A DNA stretch of 64,000 nt from Ursus arctos (taxonomy: Eukaryota > Chordata > Mammalia > Carnivora > Ursidae): positions 10,733,001 through 10,797,000 of the forward strand of contig NW_026622963.1 in the NCBI RefSeq assembly GCF_023065955.2, written 5' to 3'. A model generated the notes under the pieces. It saw only the letters and a program-made list of their open reading frames with translations. It ran no database searches and had not been told where the DNA came from. The position numbers and the translations under genes were made by a program. Positions within the stretch are counted from its first letter, which is position 1, and each line of letters opens with the position of its first letter. Of the stretch, positions 41,826 through 51,899 are shown piece after piece.

Positions 41826-43325
41826 CCTCTGTGAAGCCTTCCAGGCTCTGCCTCTTCTCCCGGAAGTGGCTCCTCCTTCCTTTTGACGTATTTCCGTTTC
41901 TTTGCAGTGCTCTAGCTTGGGCAGGGCACACGGCGGGGTAGACTCCAAGGTGGGGAAGAGGGAGTAGGAGGAGCCTCTCACGAGGCTCTGGGTGTGAGCA
42001 GGGGGCCTGCAGCCAGGAGGCTCATTGTCCCAGGGGCCCTCCAGTTGGGTGCACCCCAGCCCCAGCACTCAGTCCCCTCCACCGGCTCCCCTGCCAGCAT
42101 GCCTAATTGTTACGGAGTCCTAACGGGTGTGGTGAGAACTGGGCCTCTGCCACCACCCACGACCGTGGCCTCTGCGGCAGCTGCATGCCAGCTCCCTGTG
42201 GCGTCTGCTGTGTCCTCCTCCGATGTCCTCCTTCCTCTTCGCCCCTTCCCCAGCGGGCAAGACTCTGATCGCTGACAGCGCTACCAGCTGGTTAGCAGTT
42301 AGACTCAGGTCAGTAAAAGTTAACTGAGTAAAAGCGTGTGCCGGGCACTGGGGCTTCTGTGAGGACTGGACTCCAAGAGGCCCCGCCACCAGGGATGGGA
42401 AGGGGACAGGTGTCTGGGTGCACCTACAGGACACTGGGTACTGCTCTCCCTACCTGAGCCCCCGAGAGGTGGGCGCTTCCCGGGCTTAGCAATGAGGAGA
42501 GTAGGGCCCAGGGAAGTAAGGAGCTGCTTGCAAGTGTTGGGCGTGGACAGGCTGACCTTAAGGTCCCCGCTGGGAAGCAGTGTGGAGGAGCCGCTCCTGT
42601 GCTGACCCAGGGGCTCCCATCAGTGGCAGCGCAAGTTGGAGGCAGCTAGGTGGCTCTTGGCTTTTCCAGACACCTGGCTGGGCCCTTGGGAGCCTACACT
42701 CTGGGGAGACTCTTAGCACCCTTGAGCACAGGGCAGCCTGAGGCCATGGCACGGGGCACCTGTCAGGGCAGTCTTGGGGCCTGCTCTTCCCTGCTGGGGC
42801 TCCCTGCCTCTCCCCTCCCTGTAGCCACCTCAGGGGGTCCAGCCCAGCTCTGGATCATCCTGATGTGCACTCTTGCCCCTCTTACCCTCTGGAACTGCCT
42901 TCACGCCCCTTCCTCTTAGTGCCCGAAGGCCCTGCCATTCCCTCTCTGTACCCCTCCTGCCCTTTCGGGCATCCTGCCCATAGAGGAGATCAGCGCTTTC
43001 CACCATGAACCTGCCTCCTTTCGCTTCATACTTTCTCTCTGGCTTCCCCCCTGTCTTGGAGGAAGAGGTGCTTCCACATCAGACTGAGGCTCATTCCTGT
43101 CCCGGCCCACGAGCCAGCCCCCATTGTCAGGCCTTTCCTTTCCACGGCTCCTATCTGGCGTTTGCTCCCAGCCATTCCCTGGGTCTGGGGATACGAGTGC
43201 CCCGAGCAGTGGCCATCTCCGGTCAGCCCCGCAGTCTCTCGGGCTGACCGGAGAGCTGCTGCCCAGCTCTCACCACTGGAGACTGGCAGCAGCCGTGGAC
43301 GCCCACCTACCCTGTGTGGCCGTGG
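41826..43325. other. No gene seen; weak repeat traces
   Basis: GC-rich unique sequence. Weak antisense MIR words occur near 42305-42350 ('gttaactgagtaaaagcgtg') and 42500-42560. No splice-framed coding segment. Confidence 0.35.
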
Positions 43326-43339
43326 AACTTCCTGGGCAG

Positions 43340-43435
43340 CACCCCTGGGTCTCAGTTTCCCATTCTGCTGAGTAGGTCAGAACAAGGCCTGGAACATAGC
43401 GGGCACTGAACAAATTCTTGTTGAATTAGTGAACT
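43340..43435 (+). repeat. MIR/L2 3' fragment, sense
   Basis: 'gggtctcagtttcccattct' then 'gcctggaacatagcgggcac' and 'aacaaattcttgttgaatta'. Confidence 0.6.
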
Positions 43436-43714
43436 AAGTCATTCATCCCTGGCTTGTCTGGCTCACCTGAATGTTGTGTGGTCTAAGCAACTACTGGATT
43501 TGAAATGGCCCGCGAAGTCTGACAGTGCTGTCTGGCCCCGAGCCCCCTCATGCTGGGTGGGACACTGCTGCTGTCTCACCGCAGGATTAGAACTGCGGCC
43601 TTCGCTTGGCAGATTTGGCCTCCCAAGTCCCTCTTGCTTCCTTCCCCCGTTTCCAGCCCTTTGCCTGCCTTGGGCCCCACCTTCTGTCCTCTGCTCACTG
43701 CCTCAGGCCTAACT

Positions 43715-44260
43715 TTTCACTGCTTCCTATCTTCTCCTGTGTCATCCATCCTTGACCCGGGGGCAGCTGGAGTGATATTTCTGAAGCATGGATTGGGGCC
43801 TGTCACGCCCCACTTATTATTCTTCAAGCTGCTCACGGCTCTTGGGATAAGAGCTAAACCCCTGTCTCTGCACACGAGGCCCTTTCTGGGGGAGAGGAGC
43901 TGTCTGCCTCTGTACCCATCATTCGTGCCCCTGGGCATTGGACAGGCTGCCCCTCTGCCTGCAGGACCCTTCCCCATTGCTTTCAATCCTTGCTGCCCTT
44001 CTCAAAGACCCTTCCCCTGGAAGCCTTGCTAGAACCCCAGCCTTGGATTGGGGGCCCCCCTACCCTGTACCCCAGCAACTTGGGCTCTCACTGTCACATA
44101 GTCCCTGAGTCATTGTCTCTTATCTCCCTGTGGGCTCCCCCTACGCACTTGTCCCATTAGACTGTGAACTCCCTGCTGCAGGATCTTGGGAATTTTGTAC
44201 CTTTAGTTCACAGAAAGTGTTAGCATTTGCTAAATGAATCAATGAATGAATCAAGGAGTA
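43715..44260 (+). repeat. L2 LINE 3' region, sense, long
   Basis: Follows L2 from the end of the RT domain to the tail: 'cagctggagtgatatttctg', 'gaagcatgg'-spacer, 'gatcatgtcactcc'-like 'cctgtcacgccccacttatt', 'ctgcctgcaggacccttccc', 'tctcaaagacccttcccctg', 'attagactgtgaactccctg' and the terminal 'gctaaatgaatcaatgaatg'. About 550 bp, diverged but collinear. Confidence 0.88.
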
Positions 44261-44264
44261 AGTT

Positions 44265-45215
44265 GCCCTCCCAGGCTGTGAGGACTTTGGGCTGGACCTT
44301 TGGGTCTACAGTGGGACGTGGGAGCACACAGCAGCCTCTACCTACCCTCAGAGTGGCCTTCCTTTCTGATGTTCCACTGGGCTGTAGTCACTGGTTCTGG
44401 AATCGCCCGCAGGATGGCCTTCCTGGCCCAGACACGTGCCTCGCAACAGCAGTGGCTGTATCAGTGGTGAGGGGTTCTGCATTGTCCCAGGGGTTTCCTG
44501 CGGACTGAGAGTGGCTCAGGAATCCTGAAGAGCAAGGGTCCGCACCATCACCCTGCCTGGCTCTTAGCCCTCCTGCCCTGTTCCCCATCCAGCTAGAGCC
44601 ATTTGACTCTTGCCCCCTCCCAGATCAGCGCTGCCCCTCTTGACCCCTAAGAGTCCTCCTGGCCTGAGCCTGCAGCACTTCAGCTCTGTGCAGGGAACCC
44701 AGCACTGAGTCCCACCTCTGTGCTGCTCTGACCGAGCCCCAGCCCTGCCTTGGGCCCTGACAGTCTTGCAGATGGTCTGCCCACCACTTTGCTCTCACAG
44801 ACTCATGTCCTGGGGTTTCTGGCTTGCTGGCTCTGCTTCCCTGGTGCTGACCGCCTTCCCCTGAATGTCACCTTCCAGGGGACCCAGGCCCTGCCTCCGA
44901 GCCTAAATCTGGGCAGAGTTCTGGGTGCCCTGTCCGAGAAGGGGGCTTGGAGAGGATGGGAAGGAGGCAATGCTGCCCTGGTCCGAGGAAACCCCTAAGG
45001 CTGGAGTGTCCACAGGCACACAACTGTTGAACACGGGCGGGGGGGGGGGAGCAGAAGGTGGGTTTCTGGCCGTGGGACATACCATGAGTGGGGTTCCTGG
45101 AGGGAGTGTTTCTTGGAGGAGGTGCTGTTGCCCAGTGAGGAGTGAGGAGGAGGAGGAGGGGACTTGGAGGGGGAGGTCCTCACCAGTGGGCAGAACAGCA
45201 TGAGTGAAATTGTCC
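44265..45215. other. No gene seen
   Basis: GC-rich unique sequence with a G run near 45040-45050; no coding evidence. Confidence 0.4.
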
Positions 45216-45219
45216 TGGG

Positions 45220-45375
45220 TGCCCACTCTGCTGGGCCCTGGGCCAGCTTCATACCCTGCCCGGGTACAGCCTTCAGGTGGCGATTATTAGCGCCTCCTAA
45301 AAAATGGGGAAACAGAGGTTCAGAGAGGCTCTGGGACTCCCCCAGGGTCACCTGCTCTCACCAAGGCATCGCCAG
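45220..45375 (-). repeat. MIR SINE, antisense
   Basis: 'tgctgggccctgggccagct', 'aaaaatggggaaacagaggt' and 'tcagagaggctctgggactc' are the reversed MIR in order. Confidence 0.75.
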
Positions 45376-45600
45376 GCCTCTACCCCAGGTCTGGCATCTT
45401 TTCAGGCTCCTTAGTGGAGGGAGTGAGGGAGAGTCTGAGGAAGAGGGGGAGGGAGGCTGGCGTCTGCCAGAAGCGTCAAACAGCTGCTGACTGTGACTTT
45501 CCGGGGAGGGGGTGTGGGTGGGGGGTGGCTTTCTGAGTTGGTCCTGTTCTTCCCTCCCTCCCCCTCCCGTGGGAGAACCCTCACGACTAGAGGTTCCCGC
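45376..45600. other. G-rich sequence
   Basis: Unique; includes a G-quadruplex-type run around 45503-45530. Confidence 0.4.
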
Positions 45601-45604
45601 CGCG

Positions 45605-45775
45605 CCCCCTCCCTGGAGAGGCCGGCAGTTTGCCTTTTCAGAGGATAATTCCCCATTATACAGAGATATTTAGCCTAATAGAAGCCGACAGATCATTCAG
45701 GGCAGTAATGTACTCCGGCTTCAAGCGTTTAGTTTCCTCAGCCTGAACTCTCAGATTAAAGGCTCCTTACCCGCG
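45605..45775. promoter_or_regulatory. Candidate conserved noncoding element
   Basis: Compact, balanced-to-AT-rich block between CpG-containing GC-rich flanks: 'cagaggataattccccatta', 'tacagagatatttagcctaa', 'cagatcattcagggcagtaa' and 'ctcagattaaaggctcctta'. No repeat family fits. Typical of an ancient enhancer by composition; untested. Confidence 0.4.
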
Positions 45776-45779
45776 CCCG

Positions 45780-46510
45780 CCCCACAACGATGCCTGTGAC
45801 CTTGACTGCAGTGATGGGGTACGTTTCTCCCTCCCTCTTTCTCTCCTCCTTCTTTGCGGGCTTCCTCCTCCCTCCCTTTCTCTCTCTTTCTTGGAAAAAA
45901 AAAAGGTATTTTCCTTCTTAAATATTCAGTCGCGAGGCTGTTGCTTAAACCCTGCATGCTCTGGGGACAGGCGGATTGCTCTTGGCCGCCAGCAGGGCAC
46001 GGGAGCGCCCGGCTCAGCCCCATGGGCTGGAGGGTGTGCTGTGCCTGGTGGGCAGTCTGGACGCCAGACCCTCTAGCTGGGCGTGGGCCTGTGGAAGCTG
46101 GGCAGATGGCCTTGCCCCGGGCTAGAACTGGCTCCCCTACTCCCTCTGCCCAGCGCCTGCCCCTGGGCCAGGGCGGGCCCCCAGGGGCCTGGCCTGGGAC
46201 CCTCCATGAGGGGGAGACCCCTAAGGCGGGAGGTTCCATCTGCTGCTCAGGCCTGGATGTCCGGGGAAGGATCCAGGGAACACTGGTGGCTAGATTCGAG
46301 GGGCAGATGGCACTCGGTGACCTTTCATTGATCAAGAGGGTAGCTTCTGGAGCCGTCTCGTTCTGGCCCCTACAGGATCCACTTGTCAGTTCATCCATCC
46401 CTGCTGCCCTGTGTCTTTCCTTTGTCCTGCCATCCCACCCCTGTCATCTGCTCACCAGGCTGCCTGTGGGAGCCGCCTTGTACCTCTGCACCGGCCGCAG
46501 GGGGCACGTG
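45780..46510. other. Pyrimidine tract and GC-rich unique sequence
   Basis: A polypyrimidine stretch covers about 45825-45893, followed by a short A run. The 249-codon frame at 45854-46603 starts in low-complexity DNA and ends in a MIR, so I do not call it a gene. Confidence 0.4.
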
Positions 46511-46514
46511 AAAA

Positions 46515-46685
46515 CGCCAGGTGTTTGGATCCTGTGGGTCCTGGGTTCAAACCCTGACTCCAGGACTCACAAGCTGTTTCTTCTGTTCCATTTAATATTT
46601 TGAATTTGGACAAGTTCCTTAATCTCTCTGAGCCTTCATTTCCTCACCTGGAAAGTAAAAGGATCCTGAGGGCTCAGGGCGTGCT
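46515..46685 (+). repeat. MIR SINE, sense
   Basis: 'ggtcctgggttcaaaccctg', 'tttggacaagttccttaatc' and 'tctctgagccttcatttcct' follow MIR in order, with an AT-rich insertion near 46590. Confidence 0.8.
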
Positions 46686-47245
46686 GTGGCGAGGAGGGGC
46701 GCCAGGCGCGGCTGCCCCACGAGTCCTCTCCTCCAGATGCTCCCGCCTCCCCTGCCCAGATGCCCTCTCTCCCTCTCTCTCAGCCCCTCTCGGCTAGGAA
46801 GAGGGAAGGTGGTCAGGAGGGGTGCCTGGCAGGGTGGGCTCTGGATCTCCCACTCACAAGCCACCTGCATAGGTGCGAGGAGAAGAATGAGGGCAAGGCG
46901 GAGGGACCCTTCTCCTTGAGTTCATTTGCTGGGCAAAGCCTAGTGTCTGCATGCAGGTCTGGTTTGAAGGAACCCACATGAGGGGCTGTGGCTGGCCTAC
47001 CAGGGGAAGAAGTGGGGAGAAGGGAGGAGCAGGCACTGGGTGGCCTGGGAGGAGAAGCCTTCTGGGCTGAGATGCCCCTCCCAGGTTCCAGGGGGATGGG
47101 CAGAAAAGAACCTCTAACCACCAGGAATGAGGAGTCTTGGCAGCTGGATGAAACCCCAGGCGGAGATTCGGGCTCCTTCTGGGCCAGGGGTGGTGGGGTG
47201 ACCATTGGGGATGCAGGATGGGAAGGCCCTGTAGGAGTTGGGCCA
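46686..47245. other. No gene seen
   Basis: GC-rich unique sequence; no coding evidence. Confidence 0.4.
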
Positions 47246-47249
47246 TAGA

Positions 47250-47450
47250 GGAATCTGGGGCTGATGTGCCGTAGGAACTTGGGCTGCTCCCATTTCCTGT
47301 CTGGGCCTCAGTTGTCTCATCCTGTAAATGGGGTTAATCGTCCTGCGCTGTGTACCTCATGGGATGGGCGGGAGATCCATTTAGAAAATGCAGGGACCGT
47401 GCAGTAATCTATAATGTAGTACCAATAATAGCTATTATTCTGGTCCTTAC
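47250..47450 (+). repeat. MIR SINE, sense
   Basis: 'gtctgggcctcagttgtctc', 'atcctgtaaatggggttaat', 'ctgtgtacctcatgggatgg' and 'accaataatagctattattc' run from the core to the 3' end. Confidence 0.85.
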
Positions 47451-47479
47451 CTTGCTTTCACTTCTCTCTCTGTGACACC

Positions 47480-47730
47480 CACTTTGATCCATACAATCTA
47501 GCCCTGATTCACCTGCTGATAGAACTAAAGAGACACATGGCTGAAAACAACGTCCCTATTTAGGGTAAAGTCCCCACCCAACATACATGGTTCCCAGGCT
47601 TCTGCTTGTATGTCCCCAGGGACAAGGAGCTCACTACTTCTCATGATAGACAGAAATCTGTCTCCCTAGAATTTTTTTTTTTCACTGGGCTTAGCTCTGC
47701 TCTGTGGGCACATAAGTGCTCAGTGTCTTT
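47480..47730 (+). repeat. Possible L3/CR1-type LINE relic
   Basis: 'acaaggagctcactacttct' then 'cagaaatctgtctccctaga' resembles the 3' region of L3/CR1 elements ('gagctcactacctc' motif). The rest is too diverged to follow. Confidence 0.35.
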
Positions 47731-48530
47731 GTCAGGGACCTAACGTCCTGCCCAGGCCTTTTGAGACTTCCCCAGTGAACATGGGTTCCAGGCCTGCCTC
47801 TTACTGTCAAGATCCCTATGGGCAGATTTCACGTTATCAAAGACCTTTGAGACAGGTACATAGACACCTGGGCATGGCTTTCTGGAAGTGGCAGCACTGT
47901 TTGCAGAGCTGAAGCACCTGGCTTACCCAGTCTCTGTGTCCCCACAGAGTCCATGACCAGAGTCCCTGGTCACTCTGTGTAGTGGTTCTTGGAGCTTACC
48001 CAGGTTCTGCTAACTTTCTCTTGTATACTGTGGCCCATTCCTAGGGTTCATGGAAGGCTTTGAACAGGGTACCCTGCCTCCCTAACTAAGCCCTCTCAGG
48101 CTGGACCTACCTTCAAAGTTCCATCCTAGCCTCTGCCAAAAAAGTTGTTCTAGGCAGGGCCAAGGACCAGCCCTGCCGGTGCCGGGGGCGAATCCTCCCC
48201 CAGGAGCCAGTGTGACCCACTCTCCCACGTTCTTGGACATGGTTCTTTCGCTAACCGCTGAGCGAGTCAGCCCCTAGCTTTCTGCCTCCTCCATAAGGAT
48301 GTCATGAGGGCCTCTCTCCTGGCTGGAACACATGTCATCCTTTCCAACAGCCGAGAGGGGACAGACAGGTATCCTGCAGGATTCTTTGGTAAGTGAACTC
48401 AAACTTGCCATTGTTTTTCCTGGGTTCTGTGCAGCACTTCTAGAATTTCTATTAGACTGGATGGGAAGCTTACCAGTCTAAGCCCAAATTGGCTTTTTTG
48501 GCCCCCTTTTTAAAACAGAAAGGGGAAGGA
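47731..48530. other. No gene seen
   Basis: Mixed-composition unique sequence without a recognised feature. Confidence 0.4.
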
Positions 48531-48534
48531 TGCT

Positions 48535-48705
48535 AATATTTATAAATGCCAGTTCTTGACATGTCTCACCTCACTGACTCTTCAGCACAGCCTTGTGTGG
48601 GAGGATGGTGGTGGAAGAGGAGGGGGCCGAGCCTGGGGATGTGGAAGAACTTACCCAGGGTCCCACGGCTAGCAGGGGTGGAGCAAGGGCTCCGCGAAGC
48701 CTGCT
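48535..48705 (-). repeat. MIR SINE, antisense
   Basis: 'gacatgtctcacctcactga', 'ctcttcagcacagccttgtg', 'gaacttacccagggtcccac' and 'ggctagcaggggtggagcaa' give a diverged reversed MIR. Confidence 0.7.
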
Positions 48706-49245
48706 TCTTCCCCAGCCTCGCTGGGTCCAGCCAGCTGGGGGCCTGCTCTGGGCCAGCTCCCCTCCCCCCACACCCTCTCCTGTCCGGCCTTTTCAGAGGA
48801 TCTTGTCAGGCTGAGGGGGGGACCCACCTCTCCGCTCCTCCCCATGCACCACACACAGGACGGGGAACAGAGCCGGGGCTCCGGAAGTAAGATGCCTCAG
48901 GGGCGTGCGAGACTCGGTGTGGGGGGGTGCTACTTGCTCATCTGCGGTGTTATTTTCTAATCGTGTAAATTGTATGGGGGGGTGGTAAAAGCAGGACATG
49001 TGTGTGGTGGAAGAGAGGAGTCATCCCTGGTTCCTTTTCTTACCCCCACTCCCTCACATGGAGCTCACCCGCCAACTGCGGAGGAGCTGGCCCTGCTCCC
49101 GCACGCACCCTGAATCCGGCGAGTCCTCCCTCCCCTGGCCCGGCCTCGTCGCCATGTGCCGTGCAGCCCACCGGGCCCTGGCGCCCGTGCCCCCTCCTGT
49201 AAATCCAGCCTCCACTCTGCAGCCCCAGGACCTTCACACAACGAG
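48706..49245. other. No gene seen
   Basis: GC-rich unique sequence. Confidence 0.4.
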
Positions 49246-49249
49246 GAAG

Positions 49250-49740
49250 ACCTCACAGCCCTTCCCTGGTGACTTTTCATCACATGGGAGGTGAAGCCCA
49301 GGGCCTGGCCTTGGCCCTGAGGCCCCAAGCTCCCTCTGCGGCCTCATTTCTCACAGTTGTCCCCACGTCTGCCCACTTCCTGCCAGGCCTCCGGGGCCGC
49401 CTGCTGCTCCTCAGAACACCGGCCTCCCACCGGCCTCTGCTCTCCTCCTGCTCAAGGCGAGACTGGCTCCTTATCCTCTAGGTCCGAATTCAGGTAGGCG
49501 CCTGCGCAGAGCCCTCCCCTGACCCACCGGCTGGCCCCACCCCAGGACCGCTCTCTCCTGTTTCCTGGCTTGATGATCCTAATTGTACTTGTTCTTTGCA
49601 ATTATCTTCCTTGTTTATTTGTTTATCATCTGTACCCCCCGCCCCATGAGAGCATCAGACTTGCTGAATCCTCAGCACCTCTAGTACACCTAGCATACAG
49701 TAAGTGCTCAATAAGTATGTGGTGAAAAACTGAAAGATAA
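49250..49740 (+). repeat. L2 LINE 3' region, sense
   Basis: 'cttttcatcacatgggaggt'-type RT-end sequence, 'gcctcatttctcacagttgt', 'cccacttcctgccaggcctc', 'tgtttatttgtttatcatct', 'cccatgagagcatcagactt' and the tail 'gtaagtgctcaataagtatg' follow L2 in order. Confidence 0.85.
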
Positions 49741-49799
49741 CCCAGAAACGTGTAAAGGAGAAATAGCAGATTATACAATTGTGGATATAGTAGCCGTTA

Positions 49800-49980
49800 A
49801 CGATGCAGCGATCGTGTGCGTGTGAGTGTGTGTGGGTAAGCTGGGGATCATCTGCTCCTCTCATGGGAGGGCTGGGCCTGAACCTGAAACACGACGTGCG
49901 TGAACATATGGGTCACACGTGTGCGCGCGTGCGCGCACACACACACACACACACACCGGTGTGCGCACGTACGTGTATCG
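49800..49980 (+). repeat. Alternating purine-pyrimidine (CA/GC) repeat
   Basis: From 49914 to 49956 every base alternates purine and pyrimidine, with CGCG-type segments followed by a CA run. A second alternating stretch covers 49959-49978. This is a strong Z-DNA-type sequence. Confidence 0.9.
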
Positions 49981-50014
49981 CCGTTTGGTAGCAGTGCAAC
50001 CTTTGCTGTGGTCT

Positions 50015-50065
50015 TTCACCCCTTCGGCCTCAGTCGCTCCACCTGTGGAATGGGGCTGCCTGGAG
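50015..50065 (+). repeat. MIR fragment, sense
   Basis: 'cttcggcctcagtcgctcca' then 'cctgtggaatggggctgcct' are MIR core. Confidence 0.5.
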
Positions 50066-50604
50066 CTGGAGGCAGAGGCCTGGATGCCGTGGCCTCTCGA
50101 GGTCAGCCCTTGCCAGGGGCAGGAGCCCACAGGCAGCGTGCCCGCTGGCCTGCCGCACCATGCGGACAGGGCCGGGAGGTGTTTATTGAAGCCCAGCTCC
50201 ACACAGGGCTGCTTCCCGCTGACCTCGGAGGTGAGGATCTCGCCCAGGCAGGCGGGAGTGGCCGGGGCGACAGGAGTGGGCAGAGCAGCCTGGAGACCTG
50301 AGCTTGGCTGCTGGAAGGTGGATTATGTCTGCAGTGGAGGTCTCTTGCAGGCGTCAGGAGCTCGACCTTGATATGTTTTCATTTTGTGTGTGTGTGTGCT
50401 TGTTTTTGAAAGACAGATTTTGAGACGTTTATTTTATTTCTTGAACTTTTTTCTTTCAATTGCAACAAGAATTTTTATGAAATTTAAAAGGGAAAACACA
50501 CACACACCTGTATTTTCACCCACCCGAGGCTGCTGCTGCTCCCTCCGTGTCTCCTTGCCCTTTTCCTGTGCAGACAATGCTGGAAACTTGCTGAACGTGT
50601 GCGG

Positions 50605-50666
50605 GGTACAAGGGGCTCTTGACCTTAGACAAGTGGCTTCATCTCTCTGTACCTTGGTTTCCTCAT

Positions 50667-50700
<34 letters not shown>

Positions 50701-50815
50701 GGGCATCCTAATCGCTCCACCTTAGAGTTCTTGTGCAGACTCCGCGAGTCAACATCTCGAACACACTGCGTGAGGTGCTGGGCCCTTAAACGTGCTGGTT
50801 AAATAAGAGGAGTGA
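50605..50815 (+). repeat. MIR SINE, sense, carrying an internal A30 run
   Basis: 'gaccttagacaagtggcttc', 'tctctgtaccttggtttcct' and 'catc' lead into 30 uninterrupted A (50668-50697) where MIR normally reads 'tgtaaaatgggga'. The 3' half follows with 'ttcttgtgcagactccgcga' and 'ggttaaataagagg'. No SINE body is joined to the A run. Confidence 0.75.
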
Positions 50816-50819
50816 ATAA

Positions 50820-51120
50820 GCAGAAAGGAAGGGCCCCTGTGATGCTGCCATCAGGCGCGAAGAGGTCGCTGCGGAAGTCTGGCCTGGGGGTCGGAAAGCA
50901 AGAGCTCGCGCCCCGGCTCTGCCCTTGCTCCCCGTGTAGCCAGGAGCACACGTGGCTCCTCTGACACTGCCTGTGACGTGGTTATGTCATCCGCCCCCCA
51001 CGATGCTGCGGCACGGGGTGGGGGGTCAAGTATGCGCGTGGGCTCAGTGCGCCCGGCCCCCACCCTCCCATATTCTCCGTTTTCTTGCTCAATGTCACTA
51101 GTGCTCCAGGTCGCTACCAG
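50820..51120. other. No gene seen
   Basis: GC-rich unique sequence; a faint sense MIR 5' part may lie at 50880-50960. Confidence 0.35.
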
Positions 51121-51124
51121 TCTC

Positions 51125-51270
51125 CGTGTTCGTCACTTTTAATGGCTGTGTAATATTCCATTGAGCCCTGGTGTCACAATGCACTTTGTCATCTCTGTTG
51201 TGGGGTGTTTAGTCAGCTTCCAGTATCTCGCTGTTAGAAGTGACCCTTCCATGAACATCTGTGTGCCCGG
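51125..51270 (+). mobile_element. L1M 3'-UTR fragment, sense
   Basis: 'tttaatggctgtgtaatatt', 'ccattgagccctggtgtcac', 'agtcagcttccagtatctcg' and 'aacatctgtgtgcccggagc' fit the same L1M 3' region that appears at 59.5 kb. Confidence 0.75.
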
Positions 51271-51570
51271 AGCCCTTCCCTCTGCCAGATGATTTCCCCA
51301 GGCAACTTCAGGGACATTGATGGAGGCTGCTTTGTTGGGAGGACAGAGGGACGGGCCAGCAGCAGTGGTTGGGAGAAGTGGGTCCCTTCTGAGGTGGCCT
51401 GATGGCCTGCTCGGGGAGCGGCAGTGAGCCACTCAGTGTGAGTCCTGACCATGGTGGGAAAGGCAGAGCATCCAGTGTGACGGGGCCCAGCATGGGGGGA
51501 GAACACGAGGCCACGTGGGGCGGGCAGTGGCGCTGGGAGCTGGAGGAACAAGGTTCTGCTTTGGGCTTTG
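51271..51570. other. No gene seen
   Basis: GC-rich unique sequence. Confidence 0.4.
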
Positions 51571-51574
51571 TGTC

Positions 51575-51668
51575 TCATCACTCGCTCACACACTCTGTCT
51601 GTGTGACCTTGAGCAAATCCCTTCCTCTCTGTGGACCTCCGTTTTCCTCATGTGCTGTGGCCAGGGGC
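51575..51668 (+). repeat. MIR fragment, sense
   Basis: 'tctgtgtgaccttgagcaaa', 'tcccttcctctctgtggacc' and 'tccgttttcctcatgtgctg' are MIR core. Confidence 0.8.
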
Positions 51669-51705
51669 TGGGCAGCTTGGTCCCGAGCTGTGCTCTCTCC
51701 TCTGG

Positions 51706-51895
51706 TCGCCACTAGCCACCTGTGGCTATTTTGATTTAAATATAAAGTAATTAAATAAAAATTTTGAAATCAGTTTCTTAGTCACACTGTCCACTGTCCA
51801 CGTTCCAGAATCCAGTCACGACTAGTGGCTACCACACTGGGCAGCACAGGCACAGAACATTCCCTCAGTGCGGAAGCTCTGTTGGACTGTGCTGG
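51706..51895 (-). mobile_element. hAT-Charlie-type nonautonomous DNA transposon
   Basis: 'actagccacctgtggctatt', 'ttaaataaaaattttgaaat', 'tagtggctaccacactgggc' and the end 'gttggactgtgctgg', the reverse of the known 'cagtgctgtccaatagaa' terminus. AT-rich centre and short length fit a MER-class hAT element. I do not commit to the family number. Confidence 0.75.
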
Positions 51896-51899
51896 TCTA

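Noticed and set aside
45854..46603. 249-codon plus-strand open frame
   Set aside because: Starts in a pyrimidine/A-rich low-complexity tract and ends inside a MIR.
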